This document shows positions 10,389-21,953 of a DNA stretch of 64,000 nt, piece after piece. Numbering within the stretch: position 1 is the stretch's first letter; every line of letters begins with the position of its first letter. The position numbers and the translations under genes are program-made. The notes under the pieces were generated by a model. That model ran no database searches. It saw only the letters and a program-made list of their open reading frames with translations, and was not told where the DNA came from. The stretch is from Gymnothorax reevesii (Eukaryota > Chordata > Actinopteri > Anguilliformes > Muraenidae): contig CM056582.1 in assembly GCA_029721435.1 (NCBI GenBank), positions 41,994,611 to 42,058,610 on the forward strand, given 5' to 3'.

Positions 10389-11430
10389 AGGGAAACTCCT
10401 TTGCCATAATTTTCAAAGAAAGGTGGTGTTTCATGTGAGTGAACATGTTTGTACATAAGTATGGTGATGTGCAAAGTCAAAGCCATCATGTTTAAATTCT
10501 AACACCTGTGCAAGCACGTTTGATAAAGAGAATTTTTTCTTTTTTTGCCGCCTGAACATGGACACATATTTCAAACCTGCCACGTGCATGATAAATAATG
10601 GCCGTGGTACAGGGGAACCTTTGAATGAGCTGTACAGTGTTGATACATAGTGTTGCAAGAGTTTTTTGATGTGTTAACAAGGGCATTGTTTTATGAGAGG
10701 TATTGTGTCATTACAGAGAGACTTTTTTGCCGGTGACTTGGCACTGAACTACAGGGAAGGACTTTAAACTGTAACTGAAAACACATTTCTCCTCTCGCCT
10801 CACCACCGGCCAACTTTTGCTCCCTCTTTCCCTTTCATCTCTGTATCTGCTCAAGACACCTTTCTGAGTTTTGTCTGCAATCCTTCTGTTTGCTAAGCAA
10901 ATATTTCCACTCCCTTATTCTGTTAGAGCAGAAAGTATGACACATTTTTCACTGGGATCTGTCTGAACATTTCCTCTGTCCATATCTTCATGACAGTGGA
11001 AATCGATGGCGTACAAATTGCATTATTATTTAGCAAACGTGTTTTTAGTACGTTTAAATGTATTATTACTGCATCAATAATGTGCATAGTATGACTGTGG
11101 AAAATATTTTTTACTGGTCAGTGCACTCGTACAATGGTCTCGAATACCACATTCACTCAAGAGTTATTACTGAAGGACAGGTCCATTCCAGAAGTGTTCA
11201 TGAAGAAACTGCAGTCAGACAAAAGCTAATCTGTCTGATTTCTGTTCTCTGAAATCTAAAACTGAATTACAAGAAAAGTTAAAATTGCATGGCTGGTGAA
11301 TCAAAACCTATCCAGAAAGGGTACGTGTGTGTGCAAGCTTCATCAATCAACATGTTTGACAAAAGCTCTTGGGGTTGATTAGTCTTGTGTTTATAACTGC
11401 AATCCTCTAAGTTTCTTTGCCTATACACTT
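10389..11430. other. Intergenic DNA, nothing recognised
   Basis: Short open frames only, none with a recognisable domain or codon pattern. The sequence is AT-rich. Confidence 0.5.
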
Positions 11431-11744
11431 TACAGTGCTGTGAAAAAGAATTTGCCCTCTTCTCAATTTTTTTTGTCATTTATAATTGTTTCAAATAATC
11501 CAAATAATTTGTATAATTACAAAGACAAAGACAGCATGTGTAAACACAAAATGCATCTAGCCCCGCAGTTCACTGATATATAGAGGACCCACACTTGTTC
11601 CCTGGGTGCTGGTCGTCGATCAGCTAGCTAATTTCCCTGTATGGTGGCCCTTGATAAGCATTAGCCTTGAGACAGAACCACAGTTAAGCGATCATTTTAT
11701 TTATTGATCGCAAAAAGTTTTTCAAAACCTATACCAGCCATGTG

Positions 11745-11897
11745 AAAAAATAATTACCCCCCTGATCTAATCACTGATTGTGCCACTCTCCTCTCGGCAG
11801 CAACAACTGCAATCAAATGTTTGTGATAACACACAATGAGCCTTTCACACTGCTCTGGAGGAATTCTGGCCCACTCTCCTTGGCAAAATTGTCTTAA
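11745..11897 (-). pseudogene. Tc1 transposase, C-terminal part
   Basis: The minus-strand translation contains RIPPEQCERLIVCYHKHLIA followed by a VVAAE-type ending, the characteristic last 40 residues of Tc1-like transposases. Immediately upstream in reading order the gene runs into the TTAA-flanked insert, and the reading continues on the far side at 14189. It encodes only the tail after the third catalytic residue and is non-functional. Confidence 0.75.
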
Positions 11898-11935
11898 AAC
11901 CCCTTATACCCAAACGCTTCCGGTACCAGGGGCGG

Positions 11936-12345
11936 TTGTTACGCATAATAAATACAGCATCATACTATAATTTGAGGAGCGTTTGTCTGTCTGTCTGTCT
12001 GTCTGTTTGTTCCCCTACTACTCCGAGGTCCTCTGACGGATCTTCACCAAACTTGGTGGGTCTATGTAGGTTGTCCCTGGAATTGTCCTTGAGGGGTAAA
12101 TTTTTTGAAAGGTCAAGGTCACTGGGGTCAAAGGTCAATTTTTCGCATCTCCCATCTCCCTGGACAGATTTTCATGAAAGTTGGTACGTGGACGTAAGTC
12201 GTCACAAGAAATGACCGCGAGAGGTCCGTTCCGTCAAAGGTCAAGGTCACAAGGGTCAAAGGTCACCGTATTCATTAAAGTTGGTATGTGGACGTAGGTC
12301 GTCACAAGAAATTATTCTCGCCACGGGTAATTGACTAGTGTTTGC
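11936..12345 (+). repeat. GTCT-microsatellite-led dispersed repeat with AGGTCA motifs
   Basis: A (GTCT)n tract at about 11984-12006 is followed by CTTCACCAAACTTGGTGGGT, then two related segments with AAGGTCAAGGTCAC and GGGTCAAAGGTCA, then a GTACGTGGACGTA(A/G)GTCGTCACAAGAAAT repeat unit present twice. It ends near CTAGT (12337-12341), which would fit a Helitron-type 3' end, but this is only suggestive. Confidence 0.5.
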
Positions 12346-12513
12346 TAATCGCAACATCATCGTGCGGCTGATCCACTTTACGCAAAGAAACTCGGCAAAA
12401 GCTCATGTTGACCATTTTTACCTCAATTGAACACAATTCAAGCACCAAGCAAGTTAATAAGCATAAGGCCAAACATAGGATAAAATCATATCATGGCTGA
12501 GTCACTATGATTT

Positions 12514-12846
12514 TGTCATGGTTATGGTTTTTTTCATGTTTATCTTCATGTTCTATGTTCATGATTTTGTCTTTTATTTATTTATTTTTTGTTACTGTAT
12601 TTCTCAGGTTTTAGTTTTGTCCTTTTTTCAGTTCCATTGCACTTGTCTCCCCTGTCTCGTATTCTAGTTGGTTCAGTTCGTCTCCCCGGTCTGTGTGCTC
12701 ACATGCTTCGGGTGATTTCAATGGTTTCTGGTGTTCAATATTATTCCTTCAATTCTCGTTTACTTTCTTCGCCTTGCTGTTCTGATTACTAACAAGATTA
12801 GCATTTGTATTTTGTATCATAGTCTACAAACCCAACTAATCCATGT

Positions 12847-12878
<32 letters not shown>

Positions 12879-13394
12879 TACTAAGTCATTAACAAGCACT
12901 CTAGTTAAATATGTAAAGTTGCACCACTACTAATTAATACTAATTCCCTCTCAGCAATCGCCTGTTCTAGTCTCTGCCTCTTGCTCAGCTTTACCTGTCT
13001 CCCCCTGTGTTTCTGCGAGATCACTCGCACGTGCCTTATTGCTTTCCTGCACTCATTATCTGTGCACTTGGAACTCCCTGACCTGAGCTGTTTAAATGTC
13101 ATAGGCTATTTGCGTGATTCCCGTCCGCCAATTTCGTGATTAGGATTTCCCTCATGTTTTCCTCCCTTTATGACCCTCTGCCTTATCGACAATGACTTTT
13201 TGCATACCTTCTGTGTACCTTTGCCCATCTGTTTTCCTGGTTGTGACCCCCGCCTGTCTAGTCGACTCTGTTTTTGGATTTCCTTTTGTGGCTTGGCAAT
13301 TCTTGTGTTTTTTGGAACTGACCCGGAACTCATTAAAGGCATACGTTTTTTGGATTTCCCTCTCTTGCTTGTGGTTCCTGAACGCACTGTCACA
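12514..13394 (+). mobile_element. Solo LTR, 881 bp, nested in the TTAA insert
   Basis: It begins TGTCATGG and ends CTGTCACA, with 5-bp flanks GATTT (12509-12513) and CATTT (13395-13399), one mismatch. ATTAAA near 13332 may be the polyadenylation signal. The first part is similar to the minus-strand solo LTR at 36813-38074, notably in CTTGTCTCCCCTGTCT and TCGGGTGATTT...GGTTTCTGG. No internal coding region remains. A (TA)n tract lies at 12846-12876. Confidence 0.6.
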
Positions 13395-14188
13395 CATTTC
13401 TCCTAAATGTGTGCTATGCGTACAAACGATACCTCAAATGAAGGAGGAAAGTCCCAAATTCCAATGATATAGGCCTTGTTGTTTTAAATCGACACCACAT
13501 TCAAAGAGCTGCAGGCATACACATTACAGACTACAGAGATGAGCAATAGTTTTAGTTACTTTGATATTTTGTAATAAAAAACTGTTTGAGGCTAAATCTG
13601 CGCTTGCTATTGCTAGCCAAATGTGTCTGTGCTATAACGAAACTAGATCTTCCAGTCTCCAAGTATGTTTTTTACTGGGAACATTGCTTCAAAGATCTCA
13701 GCTCCTCAGCATTCACCTTGCTTGCAGTGTAATTTCCTCTTTGTGATCAGCTTGTGCTGCAGTCAGTAAGAATTTACCATTTGATTCTATGGGTTCTGAT
13801 GTTTCCAACGAGCCCAAAACCACCTAAATCGCACAAACCGAGCCTAAGCTAGAGCTTTGCGTTCCTAGTGCGTCAAACTGACTCCATGGGCCATTCACTT
13901 GTACTTAAATAGCACGACAACATAAACACTTAACTGATTTGTTTGTGGTATTTTCGGTATAATTATCCGCTAAATATTCAACAGTCGTTTTCAAAGTAAA
14001 TGACTCAGTGACACATACACTGATTTTTGGGCAATGACAAAAATCCCCAAGGTAATACCTTTATTATGATAACAGGTTTATTCGAATCAACCAATTTTTT
14101 GCAGAGATACAGTAATTTCATTTTGGACATTTTCATTTCATTTTCATTTTTCATTTTCATGCCAGAGGCTTAGGGCTTAAGGGGTTAA

Positions 14189-14745
14189 TTCAGCCACATT
14201 TGAGGGTATTCAGGCATGAAATGACTTAATCTCAGTCAGATTCTAGTTAGGACTTCGAGGCAATGGCAAAATCTTCACTGTGTTTCTTTTGAGCCATTCA
14301 GAGGTGGACTTGCCTGTTTGCTTGGGATCATCGTCCTGCTGCAAAACCCAACTGCACTTCAGCTTTATGTCACAAACTGATGGCCTAACATTCTCCTACA
14401 AGATTTTCTGGTGGAGAGCAGCATTCATAGTTCCAACAGTTATAAAAAGTTGACCAGGTCCTAAAGCAGCTCCAAACCCTCACACTGCCACTACCGTGTT
14501 TGACTGTTGGCATTATTTTCTTATAGCAGAATGCTATGCTAGCTTTACACAAGATGTAACAGGATCTGTGTCCTCCAGAAAGTTCCACTTTGGATTTCAT
14601 CATTCCAAAGGATATGCTCCCAAGTGCCTTGGAGGTCAACAAGACATTTCTTTTTGGTTAGTGATTTTTGCCATGCAGCACTCCCATAGATGCCATTTTT
14701 CCCATTCTCTTTTTTATTGTGGAATCATGTACACAGATCCTGAAG
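14189..14745 (-). pseudogene. Tc1 transposase, central part with catalytic-domain remnants
   Basis: Minus-strand frames contain a Tc1 core in pieces: an ILWNDEI-like block for the second catalytic Asp region (about 14600), a TVKHGSGSVRVW stretch, an ALHQKIL-type segment, LQQDDDPKQTGKSTSEWLK and a KRNTVKILPLP stretch near 14270. In intact Tc1 transposases these precede the SPDLNPIE block and the C-terminal tail that is found here at 11745-11897. Multiple stops and frameshifts are present. The N-terminal paired-like DNA-binding region is absent, cut off at about 14745 where different DNA begins. Confidence 0.75.
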
Positions 14746-16020
14746 GGGTCATATTATGAAAAACAAACTTTTTCAATTTTTGTATCTATACATTTTGGTA
14801 TCTGGTGTGCCAACCACGACAAGTCACGAATGCTACGAATCTAAATTCGTGACCGAGGATCACGAATTTGAATTGAATTTGATGATTCGGGGCAGAGGCA
14901 TTGTGCCATCACGAACTGTCGCGACCTGTTACCTCACATTACGATTAATGGCACGGATCGCTGGCGAATCATCACAAATCATTATGTATGGTCCAGATAT
15001 TGTCCCGCGCTGTTGTGCCACTGCGAATTGTCACAAATGTTGCGAATCCAGCGCGTGACAATTTGTTTAAGTTCTTGACAGCTTTTGTGTCGATTAGTAA
15101 CGATGCGTGACAGCATGGGCTCCAAGAACCATCAAGAACACACAATGAAAGCTGTCATGCTCTACTACGAATCGCCACAAATCGACATGCTCAGTTGCGA
15201 ACCCCACAAATTGAGGGTGATTCGTGGAAGATTTTTTGGCAGCCAAAAACATGCTCCATGAATATCACGAATGTCAAGAACCGACACGCGCTGTTAAGAA
15301 CCCTATTGCCTTAAGTCACTTTACAAATGTCACAAATGTGCCACGAATGACGGGAAAGTGACATTCGTAACGCATCATGCCTATGTGTAAACCCAGCATT
15401 ACCAACACATTGACAGTGAAGTAAAACAACCCAGTCATTTCCTTGTGGGCTGCCTTTCGTATTGCAGTTGGCTTGGCAATCAGATTCTTGAACAGCCACA
15501 TTGTTCCTTTCACTTTCTGTGTAGAAAACTGAAAAACAGTCCGTTATTACCATCAACTCCGATATTACACAAAATCAATTCAACAGTGATGAACCATGTA
15601 AATACTTGACTGGTAGTTTCTGGTTAGCGATGGCAATGTAGTCGAGTTTAATAAACTGGAAGCAACTTTTAGTGCGCAGGACAGTAGCTACCTACCGTTG
15701 GAAGCACACACATCCATTGCCCAAGACATATCACTGTTTCAACATCTGGCCATTGCTGGCGAGAACATATGATTACAAGTGACAATACCATACAATAAAA
15801 ACGGAAATCAGCGAGCTATGGATTTCGTACATCCTTTTATGTAGCAGCACGATGCTAGCAAGCAACATTGCTTATATTGACGTCACTACTCTCTGATTGG
15901 TCAATAGTGATTCCTCCCTCACAAGCAGACGGGAAAAAATTTCGCTTCTGGCTCAAGTCAAAGCAAGTTCTATTAAAAGTATATTGGCTTTATATCGTTT
16001 CCCAACTTTTGATCAGTAAT
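14746..16020. repeat. Probable DNA-transposon remnant with a CACGAAT-type motif cluster
   Basis: From AGGGGTCATATTATG near 14744 the sequence resembles a fish repeat terminus. Between 14811 and 15385 there are at least 20 short degenerate motifs such as TCACGAAT, TACGAAT, GCGAAT and CACAAAT, in both orientations. The rest, to about 16020, has no recognised product. The minus-strand frame at 15316-15513 is open for 65 codons but not assignable. Confidence 0.5.
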
Positions 16021-16212
16021 CATTAAATAGAAAAATCAGATAATGACTTGTTTTCGGATTTCGATTTCCAAACGAATATCGGGAGATGGCTCGTTTTTTA
16101 TTTTTTGTTTGCCCACATCAAAACAAAAACCGGAAATCAGTATATTCTCTGTTTTTCCATTACCTTAATCAAAACAAAAAACGAATGGCAGAAAAGTACA
16201 CTGACCCAAATC

Positions 16213-17580
16213 ACACCAGCCAGTATTTTATTCACAATAGAACAGAGATAACATAGCAAATGTGGAAACTGAGAAATTTTACTATTTCCACAAAATTAGC
16301 TAATTTAAAATTTGATGGCTGCTACAGGTCTCAAAAAAGTTGGGATAGGGGCCTGTTTAACACAGAGTGGAGGCATCAGGGTATTGAGGAGACAAGTTTC
16401 TTGAGGTTAGCCACTGGAATTTGATCCCACTCTTGTTTAATACAGGCTTCCAGCTGCTGGAGAGTTTTGGATTTCCTTTGACAGACTTTTCATTTAATTA
16501 TGTGCCAAATTCTCTCAATCGGTGAAAGATCAAGCTTGAAGGCAGGCCAATTCAGCACACGGACTCTTCTACTACGAAGCCATGCTGTTTGAATAGCTGC
16601 AATATGTGGTTTTGCACTGTCCTGCTGAAATGCACAAGGCCTTCCCTGGAATAGATGTCATCTGGAGGGGAGCAGATGTTACTCTAAAACCATTGTATAC
16701 TTTTCAGAATTCTTGGTGCTTACATGTCTGTGTCCTGCACCATATGCACAAATGCATCCCCATACCATCAGAGATGCTGGCTTGTAAATTGAACGCTGAT
16801 AACAGGAGGGGTGGTATTTCTCCTCTTTAGCCTGGAGGACACAACACCCATGATTTCCAACAAGAATGTCAAATTTAGACTCATCTGACCTCAGGACACT
16901 TTGCTACAGTCCATTTTAAATGAGCCTTGGCCCACAGAACACGGCAGCACTTCTGGTTCATGCTTAACAATGGCTTCCTTTTTGCATTATAGAGTTTTAG
17001 GTGGCATCTGTGGATGGCACGGCAGATGGTGTGACAGTGGTTTCCTGAAGTATTCCTGCTCCCATTTAGTCATGTCAATGACAGAATCATGCCGGTGAGT
17101 GATGCAGTGGCATCTGAGGGCCTGAAGATCACGGGCATCCAGTAAAGGTCTTCGGCCTTGTCCCTAACGCACAGAGATTTTTCCTGTTTCTCTGAATCGT
17201 TTCATGATGTTCTGCACTGTCGATGATGAGACCTTCAAAGTTTGCGATTTGAGACTGAGGAACATAGTTTTTAAAGTATTCCACAATTTTTTTACGCAAG
17301 CCTTCACAGGTTCGAGAGCCTCTGGCCATCTTTACTTCTGAGAAACTCAGCCTCTCTAAGACACCCCTAATATAGCCAATCCTGTTACACACCTGATGCC
17401 AGTTAACTTAATTACTTGCTAAATGTTCTTTAAGCTGATTCTTTTATGTATTAATTGCTTTTTCAATAATTTTTTTCCCTGTTGCAGCCAGAAAATTTGA
17501 AATAAGCTCATTTTGGGTATAAAAATGTAAAATGTCTCAGTTAAATGTACAGTTTACACTTTGTTGCAACTATTTCAGAA
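16213..17580 (-). mobile_element. Tc1-like element, first copy of the family
   Basis: The minus-strand transposase starts at 17329. The left end shares AAATCACACCAGCCAGTATTT and following text with the copy at 30915. Inverted terminal text (ACTGAGAAATTTTAC against ACTGAGACATTTTAC) is visible. The right limit is set by the start of hAT-derived sequence near 17583. Confidence 0.8.
16390..17329 (-). pseudogene. Tc1-like transposase, heavily mutated
   Basis: The minus-strand frame starts MARGSRTCEGLRKKIVEYFK at 17329, the usual start of this fish Tc1 transposase family, including the paired-like helix-turn-helix at the N-terminus that binds the inverted repeats. From about residue 30 the frame departs from the family. 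Later pieces in other frames match catalytic regions, including an [13 protein letters not shown] block near 16610 and a second Asp region near 16880. By comparison with the sister copy at 31130-32087 there are several indels, so no enzyme is encoded. The family's role is cut-and-paste transposition at TA. Confidence 0.75.
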
Positions 17581-17582
17581 TT

Positions 17583-17691
17583 GTAGCTGTACTTCAGCTA
17601 TAGTGAGCCAATGGTATCCCAATTAGTAGTTAAGAAAAATCGGTTTTCTGAGGCAAAAATTCGACATGCTGTTGATACTATGTCATTTTAC
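17583..17691 (+). repeat. Fragment of a second hAT copy, left of the chromovirus
   Basis: The reverse complement aligns with 3655-3760 of the first hAT element: both carry AACTACTAATT and a CCTCAGAAAAC...ATTTTTCT block in the same order. The copy continues on the far side of the chromovirus at 23034. Confidence 0.8.
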
Positions 17692-18130
17692 TGTCATGGT
17701 TTGGGAGCTTTGTTAGCTCCTTTTGTTACTCTTGTCCGGGACGATATCGTTTTGCTCACTGTCGGATTCCTTAGCCAGCTGGTATTGATTGGGGGCGTTG
17801 CCCGGACCCTATTTAAGCTCCTGTCCTTCCTCGTTCGTGTTGCTGGAGAGTCATTTTGCGCTTGACGCTTTAGCCGGTAAGGTATTTGAGAAAGTTAGAG
17901 TATTGGCAGGATTTAGCTGCATAAGAGGTATAGTGTTAGTAAGGGATTCATTTGGTTTATTTTCCCTTGTATTGTGTTTGAGCTCGCTTTTTGGCTACCA
18001 CGGACGGCGTCAGGTCCGTTGACAGCGCGAGCCCGGAAATTTCCATTTGTTTTAGCCTCTCAGCACGCTGCTGGATTTTACTTTTATTTCGGCCCACTGC
18101 TCTTGGCGTCTAAACACCAACGCCATCACA
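17692..18130 (+). repeat. 5' LTR of the chromovirus
   Basis: Begins TGTCATGGTTTGGGAGC and ends CGCCATCACA. CTATTTAAGCTCC near 17809 is a plausible TATA region. It matches 22592-23033 over its whole length apart from scattered substitutions and small indels. Confidence 0.93.
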
Positions 18131-18146
18131 GTACACTCCAGCCACA

Positions 18147-19222
18147 ATGGAGACGTCAGCGGTGGCTGAAATTAAGAAGGCAATTGCCCGCCAACAAGAG
18201 ATGTTGACTGGATTTGCTAATTCACTTTCTGTTGTTTGCAATCAATGTTCTGAACTCGCTGAGAGGTTACACGTGCAGGAGACTGCTCTCCAGAATCAGC
18301 AGAGCGTCCTGTTAGATTTGTCAGAGTATTAAATCTCTAATGTTACAGACTCCAGAAAGAGTTGCACAAGCACCACCCATACATTTCCCTCGAGAACCTA
18401 AGTTACAGCTTCCCCAAAGATACAGCGGCGATGCTGGAAAGTGTATGGATTTCATTGCCCAGTGTGAAATATTTTTTAAGGCTCAGCCGTCACGGTTTGT
18501 CAATGAGGATTCTCGGGTTGCGTTCATACTATCCCTGTTGGCAGGCACAGCGCTCAATTGGGACGGCCCACTAATTAGATCTAACTCACCGGTTGTAAAT
18601 TCGGAAGAGGCCCTTGTTAAGAAAATGGTTTCTGTTTTCGATCAGGACATTTGTGGACAAGACGCAGCTACGCGTTTAATGCACTTAAGACAGGGCAAGG
18701 AAAGCACAGCTGAGTTTTTCTCTTGCTTTTTGCTCTCTGGCCACAGAGACAGGCTGGCCAGAGGCTCCTCTGATGACAGTATTTAGCCATGCACTCACGG
18801 AGGGGATTAAGGATGTGCTGGCTACGTTAGAACCCTGCTCAACCTTAGATTCCTTAGTTCGCACTGCTGTGCGAATTGACAATCGCATAGGCAAACGCAG
18901 CCGGGAGAGACTAAATAAATCCCCGCTGGCTGACAATGGGATTAAAATTGCTAGTGGCGATTGTGCATCTCCTAGTTCACCCATTAAAGATTCTACTTCG
19001 GTTGAGCCCATGCATGTTGACGGTTCGTTTAACCGTCAGACTAAGAGACCCATTAGCAGAAGAATAATCTGCTTTAATTGTAATAAGCCGGGTCGTATCC
19101 GTCCACATTGTGCTAAACTTCGGGGAAACAAAGACCCCTATAGCTATTCAGGGGGCGCTAGAAGGGCAGACCCAATTTCCCTTCCGAGCATTAATCCCCG
19201 TAGAACTTACTGTAAGGAGTAA
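18147..19222 (+). pseudogene. Chromovirus gag (capsid and nucleocapsid), broken
   Basis: Starts at ATG 18147 with METSAVAEIKKAIARQQEML, a coiled-coil-like N-terminus, stops near 18330, resumes at 18340 with the capsid region (PPIHFPREPKL, RYSGDAGKCMDFIAQCEIFF, SRVAFILSLLAGTALNW), shifts frame near 18780 and continues to a nucleocapsid zinc knuckle near 19070-19111 reading CFNCNKPGRIRPHC. The knuckle should be CxxCxxxxHxxxxC; here the His position is Arg, so zinc binding is probably lost. Gag would assemble the cytoplasmic particle in which reverse transcription occurs. Confidence 0.85.
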
Positions 19223-20113
19223 AGGATTTACTATTGAAGCGTTCGTAGATTCGGGCGCAGTTGATTGTTTCATGGATTTTAAGTGGGCTAGGAGGCACTC
19301 CGTCCCCACTGTTGCACTTTCACAATCACGTTCCGTCAGAACTTTGGACGGTCGCCCGCTAGGAACGGGAGTTATAACCGAAGTTTCCGAACCATTAAAG
19401 ATATTCATCTCTTTTGGTAGCCACTCTGAAAAGGTTCGATTTTTCATTATCAGGTCCCCCACGTTCCCTATAGTTTTGGGTCATTCATGGTTACGGGAAC
19501 ATGATCCTTGTATCAGCTAGGGGAGACAGGATTAATCCTATCGTCCGCTGGGGTCCCAAGTGTAGCATACATTGTAAAACTAATGATAATGGTTCTTTCG
19601 GGCGTGGAGCAGCAGGCTGACGCCGAGAGCGAGTGTGAAGAGGTTATCACTTCGTACCCTCCTAGCCTGGAAAAAGGGGTAGAGGGGGGGTTAGTATGGG
19701 ATCCTCAATTTGACTGGCGAGAGCCAGAGGATGATTACTTTTTGGAGAACTTCAGCGATTTGAAATCAGTCACGGATTCATTAGATTCTAATCAGGGTAA
19801 AGAATTTGGGGCTACCCTGAACTTTGACTTGCCTCCAAATGTTCCCAAGGATTATGTCGATTTGGCTGAGGTATTCAGCAAACAACGAGCCTCTACATTG
19901 CCCCCGCATCATCCGTACGACTGCGAGATTAATCTCTCTCCTGGGACAACTCCGCCTAGGGGTTCGCTATATTCGCTGTCAGGACCTGAGCGTACGGCTA
20001 TGCGAGAGTATATTCAAGAGGCTCTCGCCAATGGTTTTATTCGGCCGTCCACGTCTCCTGCCGGAGCGGGATTCTTTTTCGTTGGGAAAAAGGATGGCGG
20101 GCTAAGACCCTAA
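19110..20113 (+). pseudogene. Chromovirus protease and start of reverse transcriptase
   Basis: The frame from 19110 carries the aspartic protease motif FVDSGA (about 19244-19261) and the ILGH-type second motif as IVLGHSWL near 19471-19494. After a frame change near 19510 the RT N-terminal region follows: [60 protein letters not shown], ending at a stop at 20111 where an intact element would continue DGGLRPCIDYR. The protease cleaves the polyprotein. DSG rather than DTG in the active site is common in this family. Confidence 0.85.
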
Positions 20114-20971
20114 AATCACAATTAAAAACCAATACCCCTTTCCATTAATGAATTCCGCGTTTGAACGTCTACAGGAGGCGTACATTTTTTATGAAGCTAG
20201 ATCTTCGTAATGCATATAATTTGATTCGCATTCGGGCGGGGGACAAATGGAAAACGGCTTTTAACACGCATGACGGGTACTACGAATATCGGGTCTTACC
20301 TTTCGGGCTTGGTGTTCCAGGCATTTGTTAATGACGTGCTCAAAGAGATGTTGGAGAAATTCGTCTTCGTTTATCTTGACAATATTTTAATTTTTTCTTC
20401 AACACTGTCTGAGCACAAACAACACGTCAGACGCAGACTGGAAGCCCTGCTCCATGCCAAACTTTTTGTCAAAGCCGAGAAATGTGTTTCCCACGCCCAG
20501 ACTATCTCATTTTTGGGCTTCATTGTGTCTAAGGGTTCGGTGCGGATGGACCCAGACAAGGTGGCTGCGGTCAGGAATTAGCCTGCGCCGCAGAGTGTCA
20601 AAGAGGTCCAACGCTTTCTGAGTTCTGCGAATTTTTATAGGAGGTTTATGCGTAATTTTAGCGCGGTTGCTGCCCCCATTATTGCGCTCACTAAAAAGAA
20701 TACCTCCGCGGCGTTTTTTTGGTCCCCTGCAGCTGATGCTGCTTTTCAGAAATTGAAGAAACGTTTTAGCTCAGAGCCTATTTTGGTTTTGCCCTATCCC
20801 TCCATCCCATTTGTCGCAGAGGTAGATGCTTCGGAGGTGGGCGTGGGTGCTATTTTGTCCCAGCGCCCTCGTTGGGATAATAAGCTTCACCCATGTGCAT
20901 ACTTCTCCCGGTCTTTGTCCGCTGCCGAACGTAATTATAGTATTTGTGACCGGGAGTTATTAGCGGTCTAG
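20114..20971 (+). pseudogene. Chromovirus reverse transcriptase and RNase H
   Basis: RT palm sequence continues in shifting frames from 20114 and is readable at 20300-20580 with [25 protein letters not shown] and FLGFIVSKG. The catalytic box is YLDN instead of YLDD, a loss of one metal-binding Asp. The connection and RNase H follow at 20648-20971, with [32 protein letters not shown] (first catalytic Asp) and [13 protein letters not shown], then a stop at 20969-20971; the TDHKNLQYL motif continues at about 21033. Stops at 20111 and 20579, plus frameshifts, make it non-functional. Confidence 0.85.
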
Positions 20972-21169
20972 CTGGCACTCGTGGAGTGACGCCGCTGGTT
21001 GGAGGGAGCTGAGCACCCTTTTGTGGTTTGGACCGACCACAAAAATCTCCAATATCTTCAGCAGATCAAACGGCTTAAATCCCGGCAGGCGCAAAGGTCA
21101 TTGTTTTTTATCCGCTTTGATTTTACGCTCACGTACTGCCCTGGCTCTTAAAATATTAAGCCTGACGCT

Positions 21170-21953
21170 TTGTTTCGTATGTACGATCGCACGGATAGAG
21201 ATCCTACCCCAGAGCCTGTTATTTCTTCTGCCCAGATCGTAGCACCTATTCAGTGGGAGGTTGAGGCGGTTGTTAAGGAGGTGTTGAGGTCTGATCCCGG
21301 TCCTTTGGGGGAGCCTCCTGGTTGTTTATTTGTCCCACATGTCATTAGATCACAGGTTCTCCAGTGGGGACACTCTTCCCGCTTGGCGGGGCACCCGGGG
21401 GGCCCATCGGACCAAGCAGTTCCTGGCCCAACGTTTTTGGTGGCTGGAGATGATGAGGGACATTCGGGAATTTGTTGCTGCCTGTGGCATCTGTTCCAGG
21501 AATAAGACTCCCGCTGGTTTGCTGCGACCTTTGCCCGTTCCCAGGTGCCCTTGGTCGCAAATTGCTTTAGATTTTGTTACGGGGCTGCCTGTATCTGACG
21601 GCAACAAGGTCATTTTGGTGGTGGTTGACCGTTTTTCTCATTTTGTTGCGCTACCCAAGCTGCTTTCAGCACGGGAGACAGCGCATCTTGTGGTCAACAA
21701 TGTGTTCAGGTTGCATGGGCTTCCGCAAGATGTCGTTTCTGACCGAGGCGCGCAGTTTACGGCCAGATTTTGGCAGGTGTTTTGTAAGCAGTTGGGGGCC
21801 ACAGTACGGAGCGTACTAATCAGTCTCTCGAAAACACTCTTATGTTTGGCGGCAGATAATCCCTCATCTTGGAGTCAATTTTCAGCTTGGGCCGAGTATT
21901 CTCACAACTCGTTGTGTAATTCCTCCACAGGGCTTTCCCCGTTTGAAGCCTAA
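21170..21953 (+). pseudogene. Chromovirus integrase, zinc-binding and catalytic core
   Basis: The N-terminal zinc-binding part is recognisable around 21330-21510 ([11 protein letters not shown] in one frame, then [20 protein letters not shown]). The core follows with [12 protein letters not shown] (first Asp) and [14 protein letters not shown] (second Asp). The segment just before the third acidic residue is missing: GATV is followed almost at once by [16 protein letters not shown], while an ERTNQSLEN stretch is readable in another frame at about 21808-21834. This implies a small deletion next to the catalytic Glu. Integrase would insert the DNA copy into chromosomes. Confidence 0.85.

Larger units (their letters stand above)
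11898..14184. mobile_element. TTAA-targeting (piggyBac-like) insertion inside the Tc1 element
   Basis: TTAA occurs at 11894-11897 and 14185-14188, and removing one TTAA plus the insert rejoins the Tc1 sequence (GAATTAAGACAATTTT on the minus strand). The insert ends are similar and inverted: CCCCTTATACCC on the left and CCCCTTAAGCCC on the right, with two extra A bases on the left. No transposase was found. Inside are a GTCT-repeat unit (11936-12345) and a solo LTR. Confidence 0.7.
11433..14745 (-). mobile_element. Tc1/mariner element split by a TTAA-flanked insertion
   Basis: The left end CAGTGCTGTGAAAAAGAATT follows TA (11431-11432), a well known Tc1-type terminus in fish. The transposase C-terminal part lies at 11745-11897 and the upstream part at 14189-14745, both minus strand, and they join logically across the insert at 11898-14184. 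The 5' end is missing beyond 14745. Confidence 0.8.

Noticed and set aside
13106..13467. Overlapping 80-95-codon frames on both strands
   Set aside because: They fall inside the solo LTR and have low-complexity basic or aromatic content; no family is recognised.
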